Assembly (NCBI GenBank): GCA_036337295.1
Contig: JAYZEN010000001.1
Location: 930,001-994,000 of the forward strand
Direction: 5' to 3'
DNA length: 64,000 nucleotides
Origin: Ketobacter sp036337295
Lineage (GTDB): Bacteria > Pseudomonadota > Gammaproteobacteria > Pseudomonadales > Ketobacteraceae
The first letter of the stretch is position 1, and each line of letters opens with the position of its first letter. Made by a program: the position numbers and the translations under genes. Below the pieces are notes generated by a model. The model made no database searches and was not told the DNA's origin. It saw only the letters and a program-made list of their open reading frames with translations. This document shows, piece by piece, positions 6,849-15,920 of the stretch.

Positions 6849-8816
6849 TTGAGCACATTGACCCGATTATCCCTGCTCCTGCTCTTATTGCTCGCCAGCA
6901 CCCTGGCCCGGGCAGCAGATACGCTGTTGATATCCGATCACACCGACCGGCTCAACCTGCTGCCCTATCTGGAGTATCTGCCGGATTCCGCCCACACCCT
7001 GTCTTTTGATGATGCCCGCAGGAATGCCGACCGCTGGCGGGATGCCCCGCGCCATCGCGATAGCCTGAATTTCGGTTACACCGACGACGTGTACTGGTTT
7101 CGTTTCAGAGTCAAGAACACCGCCAATTCCACCCAGTCTGCCAATATTGAAATCGGCTACACCGTGCTGGACAACGTGGATGTGTATGTGGAGCAGGCCG
7201 GCCGCGAAACCCTGCTGTATGAACTGGGAGACAAACACCCCTTCCATGATCGCCTGGTGGAGCACCGTAATTTTGTCGTGCCGCTGAACCTGGACGCCAA
7301 CAGCGCCGCCACCTATTACCTGCGCATAGAGACCACCAGTTCCATGCAGGTGCCCTTGTTCCTGTGGCGGGATGCCAGCCTGCTGAAGAACAGCCAGGCG
7401 GAAATGCTGGGCCTGGGCATTTACTTCGGCACCATGGGCGTGATGGTGCTCTATAACCTGTTTGTGTTTTTCTCCGTGCGGGAATCCAATTACCTGTACT
7501 ACGTTCTGTACGTGGCCAGCGTGTCGCTGTTCTTTGCCAGCCTGAGTGGCATTTCCTTCCAGTACCTGTGGCCCAACAACACCTGGTGGAATGATCAGAG
7601 CATCGTGTTCTTCCTGGCCTGCGTGGTGCTGTTCGCAGCCCTGTTCACCATTCGGTTTTTACGCATCGAAGAAACTTTTCCGCGCCTGCACCATGTGGGC
7701 ACGGCGGTGGTGCTCATCAGTGCCCTGATCGCGGCATCCACGTTGCTGTTTGACTACCGCACCATGATTGCCGTGGTCATCACCTGGGCCATCATCGGCA
7801 TCACCCTGGCGCTGGGGGTGGGCATGTATCGCTGGGTGCTGGGGGATTCTTCCGCCAAGTACTATTGCATTTCCTGGTTCACCTTTCTGATCGGCGGCAT
7901 CATTCTGGCATTGAATAAGTTCGATGTGATTCCCCGCAATTTTCTCACGGAAAACGCCACCCAGTTCGGCTCCGCCATGGAAGTGATCCTGTTGTCCTTT
8001 GCGTTGGCGGATCGCCTCAACATCGAGAAGCGCCGCCGCTTTGAAGCTCAGCTGCACGCCCTGGAAAATGAACGGGTCGCGCGCCTGGCGCAAGCAGAAG
8101 CCCTGCAACAGGAGAAGAACGCGCGCAAGGCCCAGGAGCAGGCGCTGGTGCACGAACGGGAAGCCCGTGAAGCCCAGGCCGCCGCGCTGGCAGTACAACG
8201 TCAGGCCACCGAAACGCTGGAACACAAGGTGCGCGAACGTACCCACGAGCTGGAGATCGCCAACCAACGGCTGGAAGAACTCACCTATACCGACGGCCTC
8301 ACCGGAATTCGTAACCGGCGCTATCTGAACCGGGCGTTGGAACGGGAGTTCTCCCGGGCCCGGCGGGAAAAATCCCCGGTGGCCGCACTCCTCATCGACA
8401 TTGATCACTTCAAGCAATTCAACGATACCCACGGCCACCTGGTGGGTGATGACTGCCTGCGGGAAGTGGCGCAAACCATCCAGCAGTGCGCGCTGCGGGA
8501 GAACGATGTAGTGGCCCGTTATGGTGGCGAGGAGTTCTGCATCCTGCTGCCCAACACCGACCAGCCGGGTGCCATGCGGGTGGCCGACCAGGTGTGCGAG
8601 GCCATCCGCGATATCCTTTTCGATGTGGAAGGCCAGCGGGTCATGATCACCGCCAGCATCGGGGTCACCTCCTGCATTCCCGAGCGACACCAGGATGTGG
8701 ACCGCTTCATCGCCGCGGCCGACAGCGCCCTGTACGCGTCCAAGGCCAACGGCCGCAATCAGGTCAATTTTTCCCTGCCCAATTTCTCCTCTTCACTGAA
8801 TCAGCACAACGGCTGA
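6849..8816 (+). CDS. 7TMR-DISM receptor-type GGDEF diguanylate cyclase
   Basis: A 655-residue sensor cyclase. A signal peptide (about 1-22, ending ARAAD) leads into a periplasmic 7TMR-DISM extracellular beta domain (about 25-175). Seven transmembrane segments follow (about 185-390), then a long charged coiled coil (about 395-475, repeated EAL/QEKNARKAQE-like heptads) and a GGDEF domain. The GGEEF signature is near 559 and an RxxD inhibitory site (REND) lies five residues before it. Such proteins sense periplasmic ligands, possibly carbohydrates, and set cyclic di-GMP levels. The start is TTG, with GGAAGG upstream at good spacing. The 144-bp gap from the previous cyclase gene suggests a separate promoter. 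Confidence 0.93.
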   Translation: MSTLTRLSLLLLLLLASTLARAADTLLISDHTDRLNLLPYLEYLPDSAHTLSFDDARRNADRWRDAPRHRDSLNFGYTDDVYWFRFRVKNTANSTQSANIEIGYTVLDNVDVYVEQAGRETLLYELGDKHPFHDRLVEHRNFVVPLNLDANSAATYYLRIETTSSMQVPLFLWRDASLLKNSQAEMLGLGIYFGTMGVMVLYNLFVFFSVRESNYLYYVLYVASVSLFFASLSGISFQYLWPNNTWWNDQSIVFFLACVVLFAALFTIRFLRIEETFPRLHHVGTAVVLISALIAASTLLFDYRTMIAVVITWAIIGITLALGVGMYRWVLGDSSAKYYCISWFTFLIGGIILALNKFDVIPRNFLTENATQFGSAMEVILLSFALADRLNIEKRRRFEAQLHALENERVARLAQAEALQQEKNARKAQEQALVHEREAREAQAAALAVQRQATETLEHKVRERTHELEIANQRLEELTYTDGLTGIRNRRYLNRALEREFSRARREKSPVAALLIDIDHFKQFNDTHGHLVGDDCLREVAQTIQQCALRENDVVARYGGEEFCILLPNTDQPGAMRVADQVCEAIRDILFDVEGQRVMITASIGVTSCIPERHQDVDRFIAAADSALYASKANGRNQVNFSLPNFSSSLNQHNG

Positions 8817-8871
8817 CCCGGGCTCCGGTCTTGACCGGAACCCACCGCCGTGCTTTACTGAAACCAAGAAA

Positions 8872-8885
8872 TGAATATGGATTCA
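8872..8885 (+). promoter_or_regulatory. small inverted repeat before tetR-type gene
   Basis: TGAAT (8872-8876) and ATTCA (8881-8885) form a short inverted repeat ending four bases before the TetR start codon. TetR-family repressors often bind such palindromes at their own promoter, so this is a candidate autoregulatory operator. It is short and could be chance. Confidence 0.25.
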
Positions 8886-8889
8886 CTTT

Positions 8890-9531
8890 ATGGCATACCG
8901 TGCTACCGAGTTCACCGAACAGCGCAAGGCCCAGACCCGGGCCAGACTGCTGAAGGAGGCCAAAAAACTGGTTTCCGCCGGCGGTTTTCGCAGCCTCTCC
9001 ATCGCTGAAGTGGCTCGTCGCAGCGCCATTGCCACCGGCACGGTGTATCGTTATTTTCCGTCCAAATCCGAACTCTGTGTTGCTGTTTTTGAAGCCGCCA
9101 CCCAGCGGGAGATCGAAGCCGTGTCCCATGCCGGCCTGGATGCCGGGGATGCAGTGCAACAACTGCAGCAGGCGTTGGAATGCTTCATCCAGAGGGCCAT
9201 GCTCAATCCCAACCTGGCCTATGCCCTGATCGCTGAGCCGGTGGACCCGGAGCTGGAGCAGACCCGCCTGAACTACCGGGCCCAATGGGCGGAGGTGTTT
9301 GCACAACGGCTGGAACAGGGCATGCAGCAGGGCGTATTCATTTCGCAACCGGCCACGTTGTGCGCCACCGCACTGGTGGGGGCCATGGCGGAAACCGTGA
9401 TCCTGCCCCTGCAGCAGGCCCGCTCGCAAAACCCAGCCTATGCCACCAATCAACCCCTGAACCAGGACCACTGCCTGCACATCATTGCATTCTGCCTGCG
9501 GGCTGTGGTGAAACCGGAGAACCACCGATGA
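8890..9531 (+). CDS. TetR/AcrR-family transcriptional regulator
   Basis: A 213-residue repressor-type regulator. The N-terminal helix-turn-helix (about residues 15-60) includes the family signature IAEVARRSAIATGTVYRYF followed by KSELCVAVF. The C-terminal helical domain would bind a ligand, likely an acyl-CoA or fatty acid given its partners. Its stop overlaps the start of the acyl-CoA dehydrogenase gene (ATGA), and a thioesterase follows, so it probably controls this small operon and itself. No strong ribosome site precedes ATG 8890. Confidence 0.9.
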   Translation: MAYRATEFTEQRKAQTRARLLKEAKKLVSAGGFRSLSIAEVARRSAIATGTVYRYFPSKSELCVAVFEAATQREIEAVSHAGLDAGDAVQQLQQALECFIQRAMLNPNLAYALIAEPVDPELEQTRLNYRAQWAEVFAQRLEQGMQQGVFISQPATLCATALVGAMAETVILPLQQARSQNPAYATNQPLNQDHCLHIIAFCLRAVVKPENHR

Positions 9532-11231
9532 ACTCACGCACCCCGTCTTTTCAACCCTCACCCGAGAATCCATCGGCGCATACCCTGGCGGACACCCACG
9601 CAGTGGAAAACCAGTCCTACGCGCTGGAAGACTACAATCTTTATCTGTCCGACGTGGCCCTGCAGGAGGCGGTGAAACGGGAAGGCGCCGCTGCGTCGCA
9701 CATGGACCTCGCCGCCTTCGGCCAGCTCACCGGCTCAGCCCAGGTGATCCAGTGGGGATTTCAGGCCAACAAAGTCAAACCGGAGTTCCGCAGCCACGAC
9801 CGATTCGGCCGTCGGGTGGACCTCATTGAATTTCACCCGGCCTATCACAAACTGATGGAGACGGCGATCGTCAACGGCATCCACTCGATTCCCTGGTGCG
9901 ACCCGCGCCCCGGCAGCAATGTCTATCGCGCTGCCCTGTTTTACCTGCAGTCCCAGGTGGAAGCGGGCCATGGCTGCCCCATCACCATGACCTTTGCCTC
10001 AATCCCCACCATCCGCAAGCAAGCCTCCATCGCCAGTGTGTGGGAGCCCCTGATCACCAGCCGCCGCTACGATCCCCGCAATGTGCCGGTGGCCGAAAAA
10101 TCCGGGGTCACCATCGGCATGGCCATGACCGAAAAGCAGGGGGGCTCCGATGTGCGCGCCAACACCACCCGCGCCCATCCGGTGGGTCAACGGGGTGCCG
10201 GTGAAATCTATGAATTGGTGGGCCACAAGTATTTTGTCTCCGCCCCCATGTGCGATGCTTTTCTGGTTCTGGCTCAGGCAGAAGGCGGTATTTCCTGTTT
10301 TCTGGTGCCCCGCTGGCGCCCGGACGGCAGCAAGAATCCGCTGCAGATTCAGCAGCTGAAAAACAAAATGGGTAACGTGTCCAACGCCTCGTCGGAAACA
10401 GAATTGCGCGGCGCCATGGGTTGGCTCATCGGCGATGAAGGCCGCGGCATCGCCAACATCCTGGAGATGGTGGCACTGACCCGATTCGATTGCATGATCG
10501 GCTCGTCCTCTGGCATGCGTCAGGCCATGGCGCAGATTCTTCATCACTGCAGCCAGCGCAAAGCCTTTGGCAAATTGCTGGCCGATCAACCGTTGATGCA
10601 AAACGTGCTGGCGGATCTGACCATCGAAAGCGAAGCCGCCATGGCCTTGACCCTGCGCATGGCCCGGGCACTGGACAACCCGGAAGATGAACACGAAAAG
10701 CTGGTGGCACGCATCGGCACCGCCATCGGCAAGTACTGGATCTGCAAGCGCACACCGGGGCATGCCTACGAGGCCATGGAGTGCATTGGCGGCAGTGCCG
10801 TGATGGAAGACAGCATCATGCCCCGTCTGTATCGGGAAGCGCCGGTAAATGCCATCTGGGAAGGCAGTGGCAATGTGCAGTGCCTGGATATGCTGCGGGC
10901 CATGAGCCGCACCCCGGGATCACTGGAAGCATTGTTAGCTGAAATCGACGAGGCCAAAGGATTGCACCCTGCCTTTGACCGGTTTGTCTCCACCACCAAA
11001 AACCTGTTCGCCGATTTATCCGATGTGGAATTCCAGGCCCGCGTATTAGTGGAGCATCTGGCGCTGTCGCTGCAGGCCAGCGTCTTGCTACGGGCAGACA
11101 ATACAACCGTCGCCGATGCGTTTTGCGCGACCCGCCTGCAAAGCGGCAGTCATCACATGTACGGCACCATGCCCAAAGGGGTGGACTGCCAGAGCATTAT
11201 CCAACGGGCACAGCCACAGGTGGGTGTATGA
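9528..11231 (+). CDS. AidB-like acyl-CoA dehydrogenase
   Basis: A 567-residue FAD-dependent acyl-CoA dehydrogenase of the AidB branch (E. coli AidB is of similar length). The family core is visible: MTEKQGGSDVRANTTR for the flavin/substrate loop, CFLVPRW, KMGNVSNASSE, and ALTRFDCMIGSSSGMRQA with the downstream RKAFGK helix. A C-terminal stretch of about 100 residues extends past the classical domain. It presumably oxidises acyl-CoA-type substrates; AidB itself is also known to bind DNA in the alkylation response. The start chosen is ATG 9528, which overlaps the TetR stop as ATGA. The frame is open much further upstream, but that region is inside tetR. It ends in an ATGA overlap with the thioesterase gene. 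Confidence 0.9.
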   Translation: MNSRTPSFQPSPENPSAHTLADTHAVENQSYALEDYNLYLSDVALQEAVKREGAAASHMDLAAFGQLTGSAQVIQWGFQANKVKPEFRSHDRFGRRVDLIEFHPAYHKLMETAIVNGIHSIPWCDPRPGSNVYRAALFYLQSQVEAGHGCPITMTFASIPTIRKQASIASVWEPLITSRRYDPRNVPVAEKSGVTIGMAMTEKQGGSDVRANTTRAHPVGQRGAGEIYELVGHKYFVSAPMCDAFLVLAQAEGGISCFLVPRWRPDGSKNPLQIQQLKNKMGNVSNASSETELRGAMGWLIGDEGRGIANILEMVALTRFDCMIGSSSGMRQAMAQILHHCSQRKAFGKLLADQPLMQNVLADLTIESEAAMALTLRMARALDNPEDEHEKLVARIGTAIGKYWICKRTPGHAYEAMECIGGSAVMEDSIMPRLYREAPVNAIWEGSGNVQCLDMLRAMSRTPGSLEALLAEIDEAKGLHPAFDRFVSTTKNLFADLSDVEFQARVLVEHLALSLQASVLLRADNTTVADAFCATRLQSGSHHMYGTMPKGVDCQSIIQRAQPQVGV

Positions 11232-11644
11232 CGGCAACCACACTGACTCCAAACCAGGTGCAAGCCTACCTGGCGGAAATCTTCCCACAGTTCGATGCCA
11301 CCATCACCCACATCGATCGTGACGGCGCCACCCTGGAGCTGCCCACCGGTGAACGGCACCTGCGCCCCGGCGGCACCGTCTCCGGACCCACGCTAATGGC
11401 ATTGGCGGATGCCGCCATGTACGTGGCCATTCTGGGCAACCTGGGCAAAGTGGCCCTGGCGGTGACCACCAACCTCAATATCAACTTCTATCGCAAACCG
11501 CTGCCCGGTCGCTTGCGGGCCGAAGCCCGCATCCTGAAAATGGGTGCGCGCCTGGCCGTGGGGGATGTACTGATCTACAGCGAGGGACTGGAGGAATCCG
11601 TGGCTCACGTCACCCTCACTTACTCCATTCCGCCCATTTCGTAA
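11228..11644 (+). CDS. hotdog-fold thioesterase (PaaI/YdiI-like)
   Basis: A 138-residue single hotdog domain, typical of PaaI-type acyl-CoA thioesterases. The region LRPGGTVSGPTLMALADAAMYVA matches the central helix and catalytic loop of the family, and TTNLNINFYRKPLPGRL the following strands. It would hydrolyse acyl-CoA in the cytoplasm. Its start overlaps the acyl-CoA dehydrogenase stop (ATGA), so it is the third gene of a tetR-acyl-CoA dehydrogenase-thioesterase operon and probably acts on that enzyme's substrate or product. Confidence 0.88.
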   Translation: MTATTLTPNQVQAYLAEIFPQFDATITHIDRDGATLELPTGERHLRPGGTVSGPTLMALADAAMYVAILGNLGKVALAVTTNLNINFYRKPLPGRLRAEARILKMGARLAVGDVLIYSEGLEESVAHVTLTYSIPPIS

Positions 11645-11677
11645 GCCACTGAACAGGGCTGGACATTTTTCTGAAAT

Positions 11678-11696
11678 ATCCTTTACTTACAAGGAT
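11678..11696. promoter_or_regulatory. short inverted repeat upstream of DUF3015 gene
   Basis: ATCCTT (11678-11683) and AAGGAT (11691-11696) flank a 7-bp spacer, about 90 bp before the DUF3015 start. It may be an operator or part of the leader of that gene. It lacks a U-tract, so it is not a classical terminator for the thioesterase gene. Confidence 0.25.
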
Positions 11697-11785
11697 GTTT
11701 CGATCAATATCGGGGATGTTATTGTTTGCGGTGCAGTACCGATACGGATACCGAGACATACCAAAACCAACAATATTGGAGATCA

Positions 11786-12274
11786 ATGGATATGAAAAAG
11801 TTACTAATCGGCGCAGTACTTATGGGCTCCACCACTTTCGCCATGGCAGAAGCGCCCGGCGGCCCGGACTGCGGTTGGGGTAACATGTTGTTTGAAGGCC
11901 AGAGCGGCCTGGGTCCCCACTTCCTGGCTTCCTGGACCAACGGTACTACAGGTAACGCCACTTTTGGTATGACTTCCGGAACCAACGGTTGTTCCTCCAA
12001 CGGCACCCTGACTTACGGTGGCCAGTCTCTGGTGAACCTGACCAAGGTAATGGACGAATTCGTAGCGGACGCAGCGAAAGGCCAAGGTGAAGCGATGACT
12101 GCGGTTGCCGTTTCCATGGGTATCGCGCCTGAAGATCGCGCCCATTTCGCCGATGCCATCCACAGCAACTTCTCCAGCATTTTTGTATCCGCTGACGCCA
12201 CAGCAGAAGACGTGCTGAACAACATCGTCAGCGTGATGAAATCCGACGAGCGCCTGTCCAAGTACGTAGCGTAA
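11786..12274 (+). CDS. DUF3015-family periplasmic protein
   Basis: A 162-residue exported protein. A short signal peptide (KKLLIGAVLMGSTTFAMA) is followed by a Gly/Asn-rich region with two Cys (CGWGN and NGCSSNGTL) and a helical C-terminus ending SDERLSKYVA. This matches the DUF3015 family, whose function is unknown. GGAG lies 4 bases before ATG 11786 and 10 before ATG 11792, so either could be the true start. It is monocistronic: a strong terminator follows 17 bases after the stop. The clear terminator and good ribosome site suggest substantial expression. Confidence 0.85.
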   Translation: MDMKKLLIGAVLMGSTTFAMAEAPGGPDCGWGNMLFEGQSGLGPHFLASWTNGTTGNATFGMTSGTNGCSSNGTLTYGGQSLVNLTKVMDEFVADAAKGQGEAMTAVAVSMGIAPEDRAHFADAIHSNFSSIFVSADATAEDVLNNIVSVMKSDERLSKYVA

Positions 12275-12290
12275 TTCAGCGACGCTGAGT

Positions 12291-12317
12291 AAAAGGGGGC
12301 ACTGCCCCCTTTTTATT
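12291..12317 (+). terminator. Rho-independent terminator after DUF3015 gene
   Basis: AAAAGGGGGC and GCCCCCTTTTT form a GC-rich hairpin with a very short loop followed by a T-tract, 17 bases after the stop. This is a classical intrinsic terminator for the DUF3015 gene. Confidence 0.88.
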
Positions 12318-12345
12318 TGACCATCCAGATAATATTCCCACTAAC

Positions 12346-14244
12346 ATGACATCACCCCTGCGCTTAGCTGCGCTCTGCTGGTTGCTTTTCGTTTGCGTCA
12401 CGAGCCCGGTCCAGGCCCTTGAGCTGGACGCTCAACGGAACGCATCATTGTCTGAATCCTCAGTCTGGCAGCGTTTACTTCATTATGAACCCACCTATGG
12501 ACAACAGCGCGTTGAAAGCCAGGTGGACGATGACGATTTTTTTCTGGCTGCCAACGGTAAAACCGATCCCGCTGCAGAACTGAATGCCACCCTGGCCGCG
12601 TTTTACCAACCGGTTGACGATGCCAACCAGCATCCGGTGTGCCGCTTTCCGGCCCGCTGGCATTTTCTGAATACAGAACTTGAGTTACCCGAGCCACCGC
12701 TTACACCACCGCACTGCCCCGAATTCAACCAGTGGATGGGAACGTTAAAACCTCACAGCGCCAGCCTGGTGTTTGCATCCTCCTATCTGAACAGCCCCTC
12801 CTCCATGTTCGGCCACACGTTCCTCCGCATTGACCCCGAAAATGTGGAGGAGGGCTCCACCTGGTTATCCTACGCGGTCAATTTCGGCGCGGAGTTAAAC
12901 GCGGAAGACAATTCCATTGTGTACGCTTACAAAGGTCTGTTTGGTGGTTACCCCGGTTTTTTCAGCGTCATCAAATATTACGAGAAGATCAAGGAATACA
13001 GCCGCATCGAAAACCGTGACCTGTGGGAATACAACCTGAACCTGACACCGCAGGAAACCCGGCACATGGTCACCCATTTATGGGAACTGCGTAATGTGGA
13101 CTTTGAATATTACTTTTTTGACGAAAACTGTTCTTACCGACTATTGGAGCTGTTGGAGCTCGCCCGCCCGGGCAGCTCACTGCGGGGTGAATTCGGTGTA
13201 CGCGCCATTCCCATCGACACCGTGCGGGCGGTGATCGACGGCGACTTCGTTGCAAGCACCACCTACCGGCCATCAGTGGCCACCCAACTGGAATTCAACG
13301 TTAATCAACTGAGTGATGACCACCAACAGCTTACCTGGCAGTTGGCGCGCCGTGACATCACCCTGGGTGACGCTCGCCTGACGGCACTGACGCCGGAGCA
13401 GCAAGGCCACATCGTTGCCGCCGCTTACGAATACCTGCGCTATCTGGAGCTGGAGCAACCCCGCACTGCAGAGGGCGCCCAATACAGCCTGCAGCTGTTG
13501 CAGCGGGTCAGCCAGTTACCGGTGCAGCAAAGCGCCGTGCCCACACCGGAGCATCCCCCTGAACAGGGCCACAAAACCTTGCTGCTGGGCCTTACCGGTG
13601 GCGAGTCAGACGGCACCGGCTTTGCCGATCTGCGAGTGCGGATGAGTTACCACGACCTGGCGGACAACCGCGTCGGTTATCTGGACGGCGCGGCCATCAA
13701 TCTGTTTGAGATGCGCCTGCGTCAGCAGGAAAGCGATTCCCTTCAAATCGAGCAGATCAACTTTGTGGACATCAACTCCCACGCACCCCGCAGCCGCTTT
13801 TTAAAGCCCATTACCTGGCGGGTGCAGGCAGGCTTTGAGCGGCTGTACGCCCGCGACGACGATGATCTGGTGGCTCAGGTGCACAGCGGCGCCGGAGTGA
13901 CCTATGGCTTGGACGTGAATGGCCCGGATCTGAATGGCCAGGGCGCGGATATTCTGCTGTACACCATGGCCATGGGCCGACTGGAATACAATGAACTGCT
14001 GGAGCACAACTGGGCCGTGGGCGCCGGTGCGCTGGTGGGGGCACTGGTCTATCTGCCCTTCGGCACCCTGCAGCTGGAATCCGATTATTACCAGTTCAGT
14101 GACGGGCTGGAGCGCTACCAGCATCAGTTGATACAGAATATTCCCCTCGGCCAGGATAATGCCGTACGATTGTTTGCCACCCATCGCAAAGAAGTGGATA
14201 CCCTGATCGATGAAGTCAGCCTGGAATTCCGCCACTATTTTTAA
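12346..14244 (+). CDS. DUF4105 (Lnb N-terminal periplasmic domain) envelope protein
   Basis: A 632-residue protein with a signal peptide ending near residue 25 (SPVQALE). The DUF4105 / Lnb N-terminal domain spans about 100-330, including SSPSSMFGHTFLRIDP and DENCSYRLLELLE, a papain-like NlpC-type arrangement with Cys and His. The C-terminal ~230 residues show alternating strands and end EFRHYF with a terminal Phe, as outer-membrane barrels do, so the protein may be anchored there. Function is not established for bacterial members. The gene overlaps the next one by 35 bp in another frame, implying translational coupling. No good Shine-Dalgarno precedes the ATG. Confidence 0.85.
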   Translation: MTSPLRLAALCWLLFVCVTSPVQALELDAQRNASLSESSVWQRLLHYEPTYGQQRVESQVDDDDFFLAANGKTDPAAELNATLAAFYQPVDDANQHPVCRFPARWHFLNTELELPEPPLTPPHCPEFNQWMGTLKPHSASLVFASSYLNSPSSMFGHTFLRIDPENVEEGSTWLSYAVNFGAELNAEDNSIVYAYKGLFGGYPGFFSVIKYYEKIKEYSRIENRDLWEYNLNLTPQETRHMVTHLWELRNVDFEYYFFDENCSYRLLELLELARPGSSLRGEFGVRAIPIDTVRAVIDGDFVASTTYRPSVATQLEFNVNQLSDDHQQLTWQLARRDITLGDARLTALTPEQQGHIVAAAYEYLRYLELEQPRTAEGAQYSLQLLQRVSQLPVQQSAVPTPEHPPEQGHKTLLLGLTGGESDGTGFADLRVRMSYHDLADNRVGYLDGAAINLFEMRLRQQESDSLQIEQINFVDINSHAPRSRFLKPITWRVQAGFERLYARDDDDLVAQVHSGAGVTYGLDVNGPDLNGQGADILLYTMAMGRLEYNELLEHNWAVGAGALVGALVYLPFGTLQLESDYYQFSDGLERYQHQLIQNIPLGQDNAVRLFATHRKEVDTLIDEVSLEFRHYF

Positions 14245-15193
14245 CGTCCTGAAATCAAGGGTACTGATCTACGGTGCCCTGAGCCTGTTTCTGGTGACGC
14301 AGATGAGCGCCTGTTCGAGTTATTTTTTCTACCCATCGAAAAAGATTTTGCACACACCGGATGAGGGCGGGCTGGTGTATGAAGATGTGGTGGTGGAAAC
14401 CCGGGATCACCTGAACATTCACGGCTGGCTGCTGCCGGCGCAACAGCCCAAGGGCATCGTCTTTTTTCTCCATGGCAACGCGGAAAACATCAGCACCCAC
14501 ATTAACAGCGTCTATTGGCTGCCGGAGCAGGGGTATGACGTTTTGCTGATGGACTACCGGGGTTACGGCCGCTCGCAGGGATCGCCGGATTTTCCTGACG
14601 TGTTTCTGGATGTGGATGCCATGTACCGCTGGCTGGAAGCCTATGCCCGGGACAAACAGTTACCGGTTTACGTGCTGGGCCAGAGCCTGGGCGCAGCCAT
14701 CTCCAGCGTTTATTTCAGTCAACTGCCACCGGACCAGCGTATCTATCGGGCGGTAGCACTGGATGCGGTGTTCGCCGGGCACCGAGACATCGCCAAAGAC
14801 GTGCTCGACCGCCATGTGATCACCTGGCCCCTGCAATTCATCGTGCCCTGGTTTTTGCCCACGGAATATAACCCCAAGGACCACGTAGCGGATTTCAGTC
14901 CGGTGCCGTTGCTGTTCATCCACAGTCCGGAGGATCAGATCATCCCCTTTGCCCAGGGCCAGACGGTGTTTGAACAGGCGCAGGCACCGAAATATTGGGT
15001 GACCAGTCACGGCCCCCACATTGCCACCTTCGGGCACCCCCGTTATCGCCGCATCCTGCTCAATTTTCTGGAGGACCCGGCGCAGGACCCCATGCGCAAT
15101 CTGGAATCCAGCCACCCTGAATCCAGCCGCTCCGAATCTAGCCCCACTGACCCCGCACAAACGGATTCGTCTTCTTCTCGTAACCAAAAGTAG
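14210..15193 (+). CDS. lipoprotein alpha/beta hydrolase (YfhR/BEM46-like)
   Basis: A 327-residue serine hydrolase. The N-terminal hydrophobic stretch ends in a lipobox (TQMSAC), predicting a lipidated envelope protein. The BEM46/YfhR-like core shows FFLHGNAEN (oxyanion hole), DYRGYGRSQG, nucleophile GQSLGA and a C-terminal His (SHGPHIATFG). The start ATG lies inside the DUF4105 gene, so the two are probably co-translated and may act together in the envelope. The C-terminal ~30 residues are a low-complexity Ser/Glu tail (ESSHPESSRSESS) encoded by a 15-bp tandem repeat, overlapping the 3' end of the convergent ycbL-like gene by 56 bp. Confidence 0.85.
   Translation: MKSAWNSATIFNVLKSRVLIYGALSLFLVTQMSACSSYFFYPSKKILHTPDEGGLVYEDVVVETRDHLNIHGWLLPAQQPKGIVFFLHGNAENISTHINSVYWLPEQGYDVLLMDYRGYGRSQGSPDFPDVFLDVDAMYRWLEAYARDKQLPVYVLGQSLGAAISSVYFSQLPPDQRIYRAVALDAVFAGHRDIAKDVLDRHVITWPLQFIVPWFLPTEYNPKDHVADFSPVPLLFIHSPEDQIIPFAQGQTVFEQAQAPKYWVTSHGPHIATFGHPRYRRILLNFLEDPAQDPMRNLESSHPESSRSESSPTDPAQTDSSSSRNQK
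15104..15148. repeat. 15-bp tandem repeat, three units, across convergent gene ends
   Basis: Three consecutive 15-bp units beginning GAATCCAGCC / GAATCCAGCC / GAATCTAGCC start at 15104, 15119 and 15134. On the plus strand they encode ESSHP-ESSRS-ESSPT at the hydrolase C-terminus. On the minus strand the C-to-T change in unit three creates the TAG stop of the ycbL-like gene (15138-15140). A change in copy number would lengthen or shorten the hydrolase tail without a frameshift. Confidence 0.75.
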
Positions 15194-15782
15194 ACATGGG
15201 GCCATGGCCGGGAATGAATTCCACATCGTCCCCCAGGGAGAACAGTTTGTCTTTGATGGAGCTGATCAGGGTAGCGTGATCCCCGCCGGGAAAATCGGTG
15301 CGGCCGATGGAGCCGTTGAACAATACGTCCCCCACAATCGCCAGTTTGCTCACCGGATCAAAGAACACCACGTGGCCGGGGGTATGCCCCGGGCAATGCA
15401 GCACACTCAGGGTCACATTACCCACCTGGACCGACTCCCCGTCCTGCAGCCAGTGGGTGGGCTCAAACACCCGGGCCTCTTTGAAACCGAACATTTTGCC
15501 CTGTTCCGCCAGCCCCTGAATCCAGAAATCATCCCCCTCATGGGGGCCGATAATGGGCAGGGAATGTTCATCAGACAGATCGGCCGTGGCGCCGGCGTGA
15601 TCGATATGGGCGTGGGTCAGCAGAATCTTGTCCAGCGTCACCCCCTCGGCCTGCACCGCCGCATACACCCGGTCCAGGTCCCCGCCGGGGTCCACCACCG
15701 CCGCCTTCAGGGTTTCATCACACCAGATCAGGGAACAGTTCTGGTCAAAGGGGGTCACAGGAATAATTCTATATTTCAACAT
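15138..15782 (-). CDS. YcbL-like metallo-beta-lactamase-fold hydrolase (glyoxalase II type)
   Basis: A 214-residue zinc hydrolase very similar in layout to E. coli YcbL: YRIIPVTPFDQNCSLIWC at the N-terminus, the metal motif LTHAHIDHAG, the strand VLHCPGHTPGHVVFF, and GRTDFPGGDHATL near the C-terminus. YcbL is described as a short glyoxalase II, hydrolysing S-lactoylglutathione. Start is ATG 15782, with GAGAG upstream; a GTG 24 bases further out is less likely. It converges on and overlaps the lipoprotein hydrolase gene. Confidence 0.92.
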   Translation of the reverse strand: MLKYRIIPVTPFDQNCSLIWCDETLKAAVVDPGGDLDRVYAAVQAEGVTLDKILLTHAHIDHAGATADLSDEHSLPIIGPHEGDDFWIQGLAEQGKMFGFKEARVFEPTHWLQDGESVQVGNVTLSVLHCPGHTPGHVVFFDPVSKLAIVGDVLFNGSIGRTDFPGGDHATLISSIKDKLFSLGDDVEFIPGHGPMSTFGYEKKTNPFVRGQWG

Positions 15783-15920
15783 GCTAGACTCTCTTTCACA
15801 GGCCACGAGGAAGGCACATGTCCTACATCATTAGATAATAAGATCCGTATCATATCACTTCCCGATCGCCGACCCTAAACTGCCACAGACCGAGAGACCC
15901 GATCCCCAGTGAGGACCAGA

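Noticed and set aside
8824..8839. Hairpin TCCGGT/ACCGGA after the 7TMR cyclase gene as a terminator
   Set aside because: A short stem without a T-tract, so not a convincing Rho-independent terminator.
9285..9527. 81-codon N-terminal extension of the acyl-CoA dehydrogenase frame
   Set aside because: It lies wholly inside tetR in another frame and reads as low-complexity Gly/His/Thr sequence. ATG 9528 overlapping the tetR stop is the natural start.
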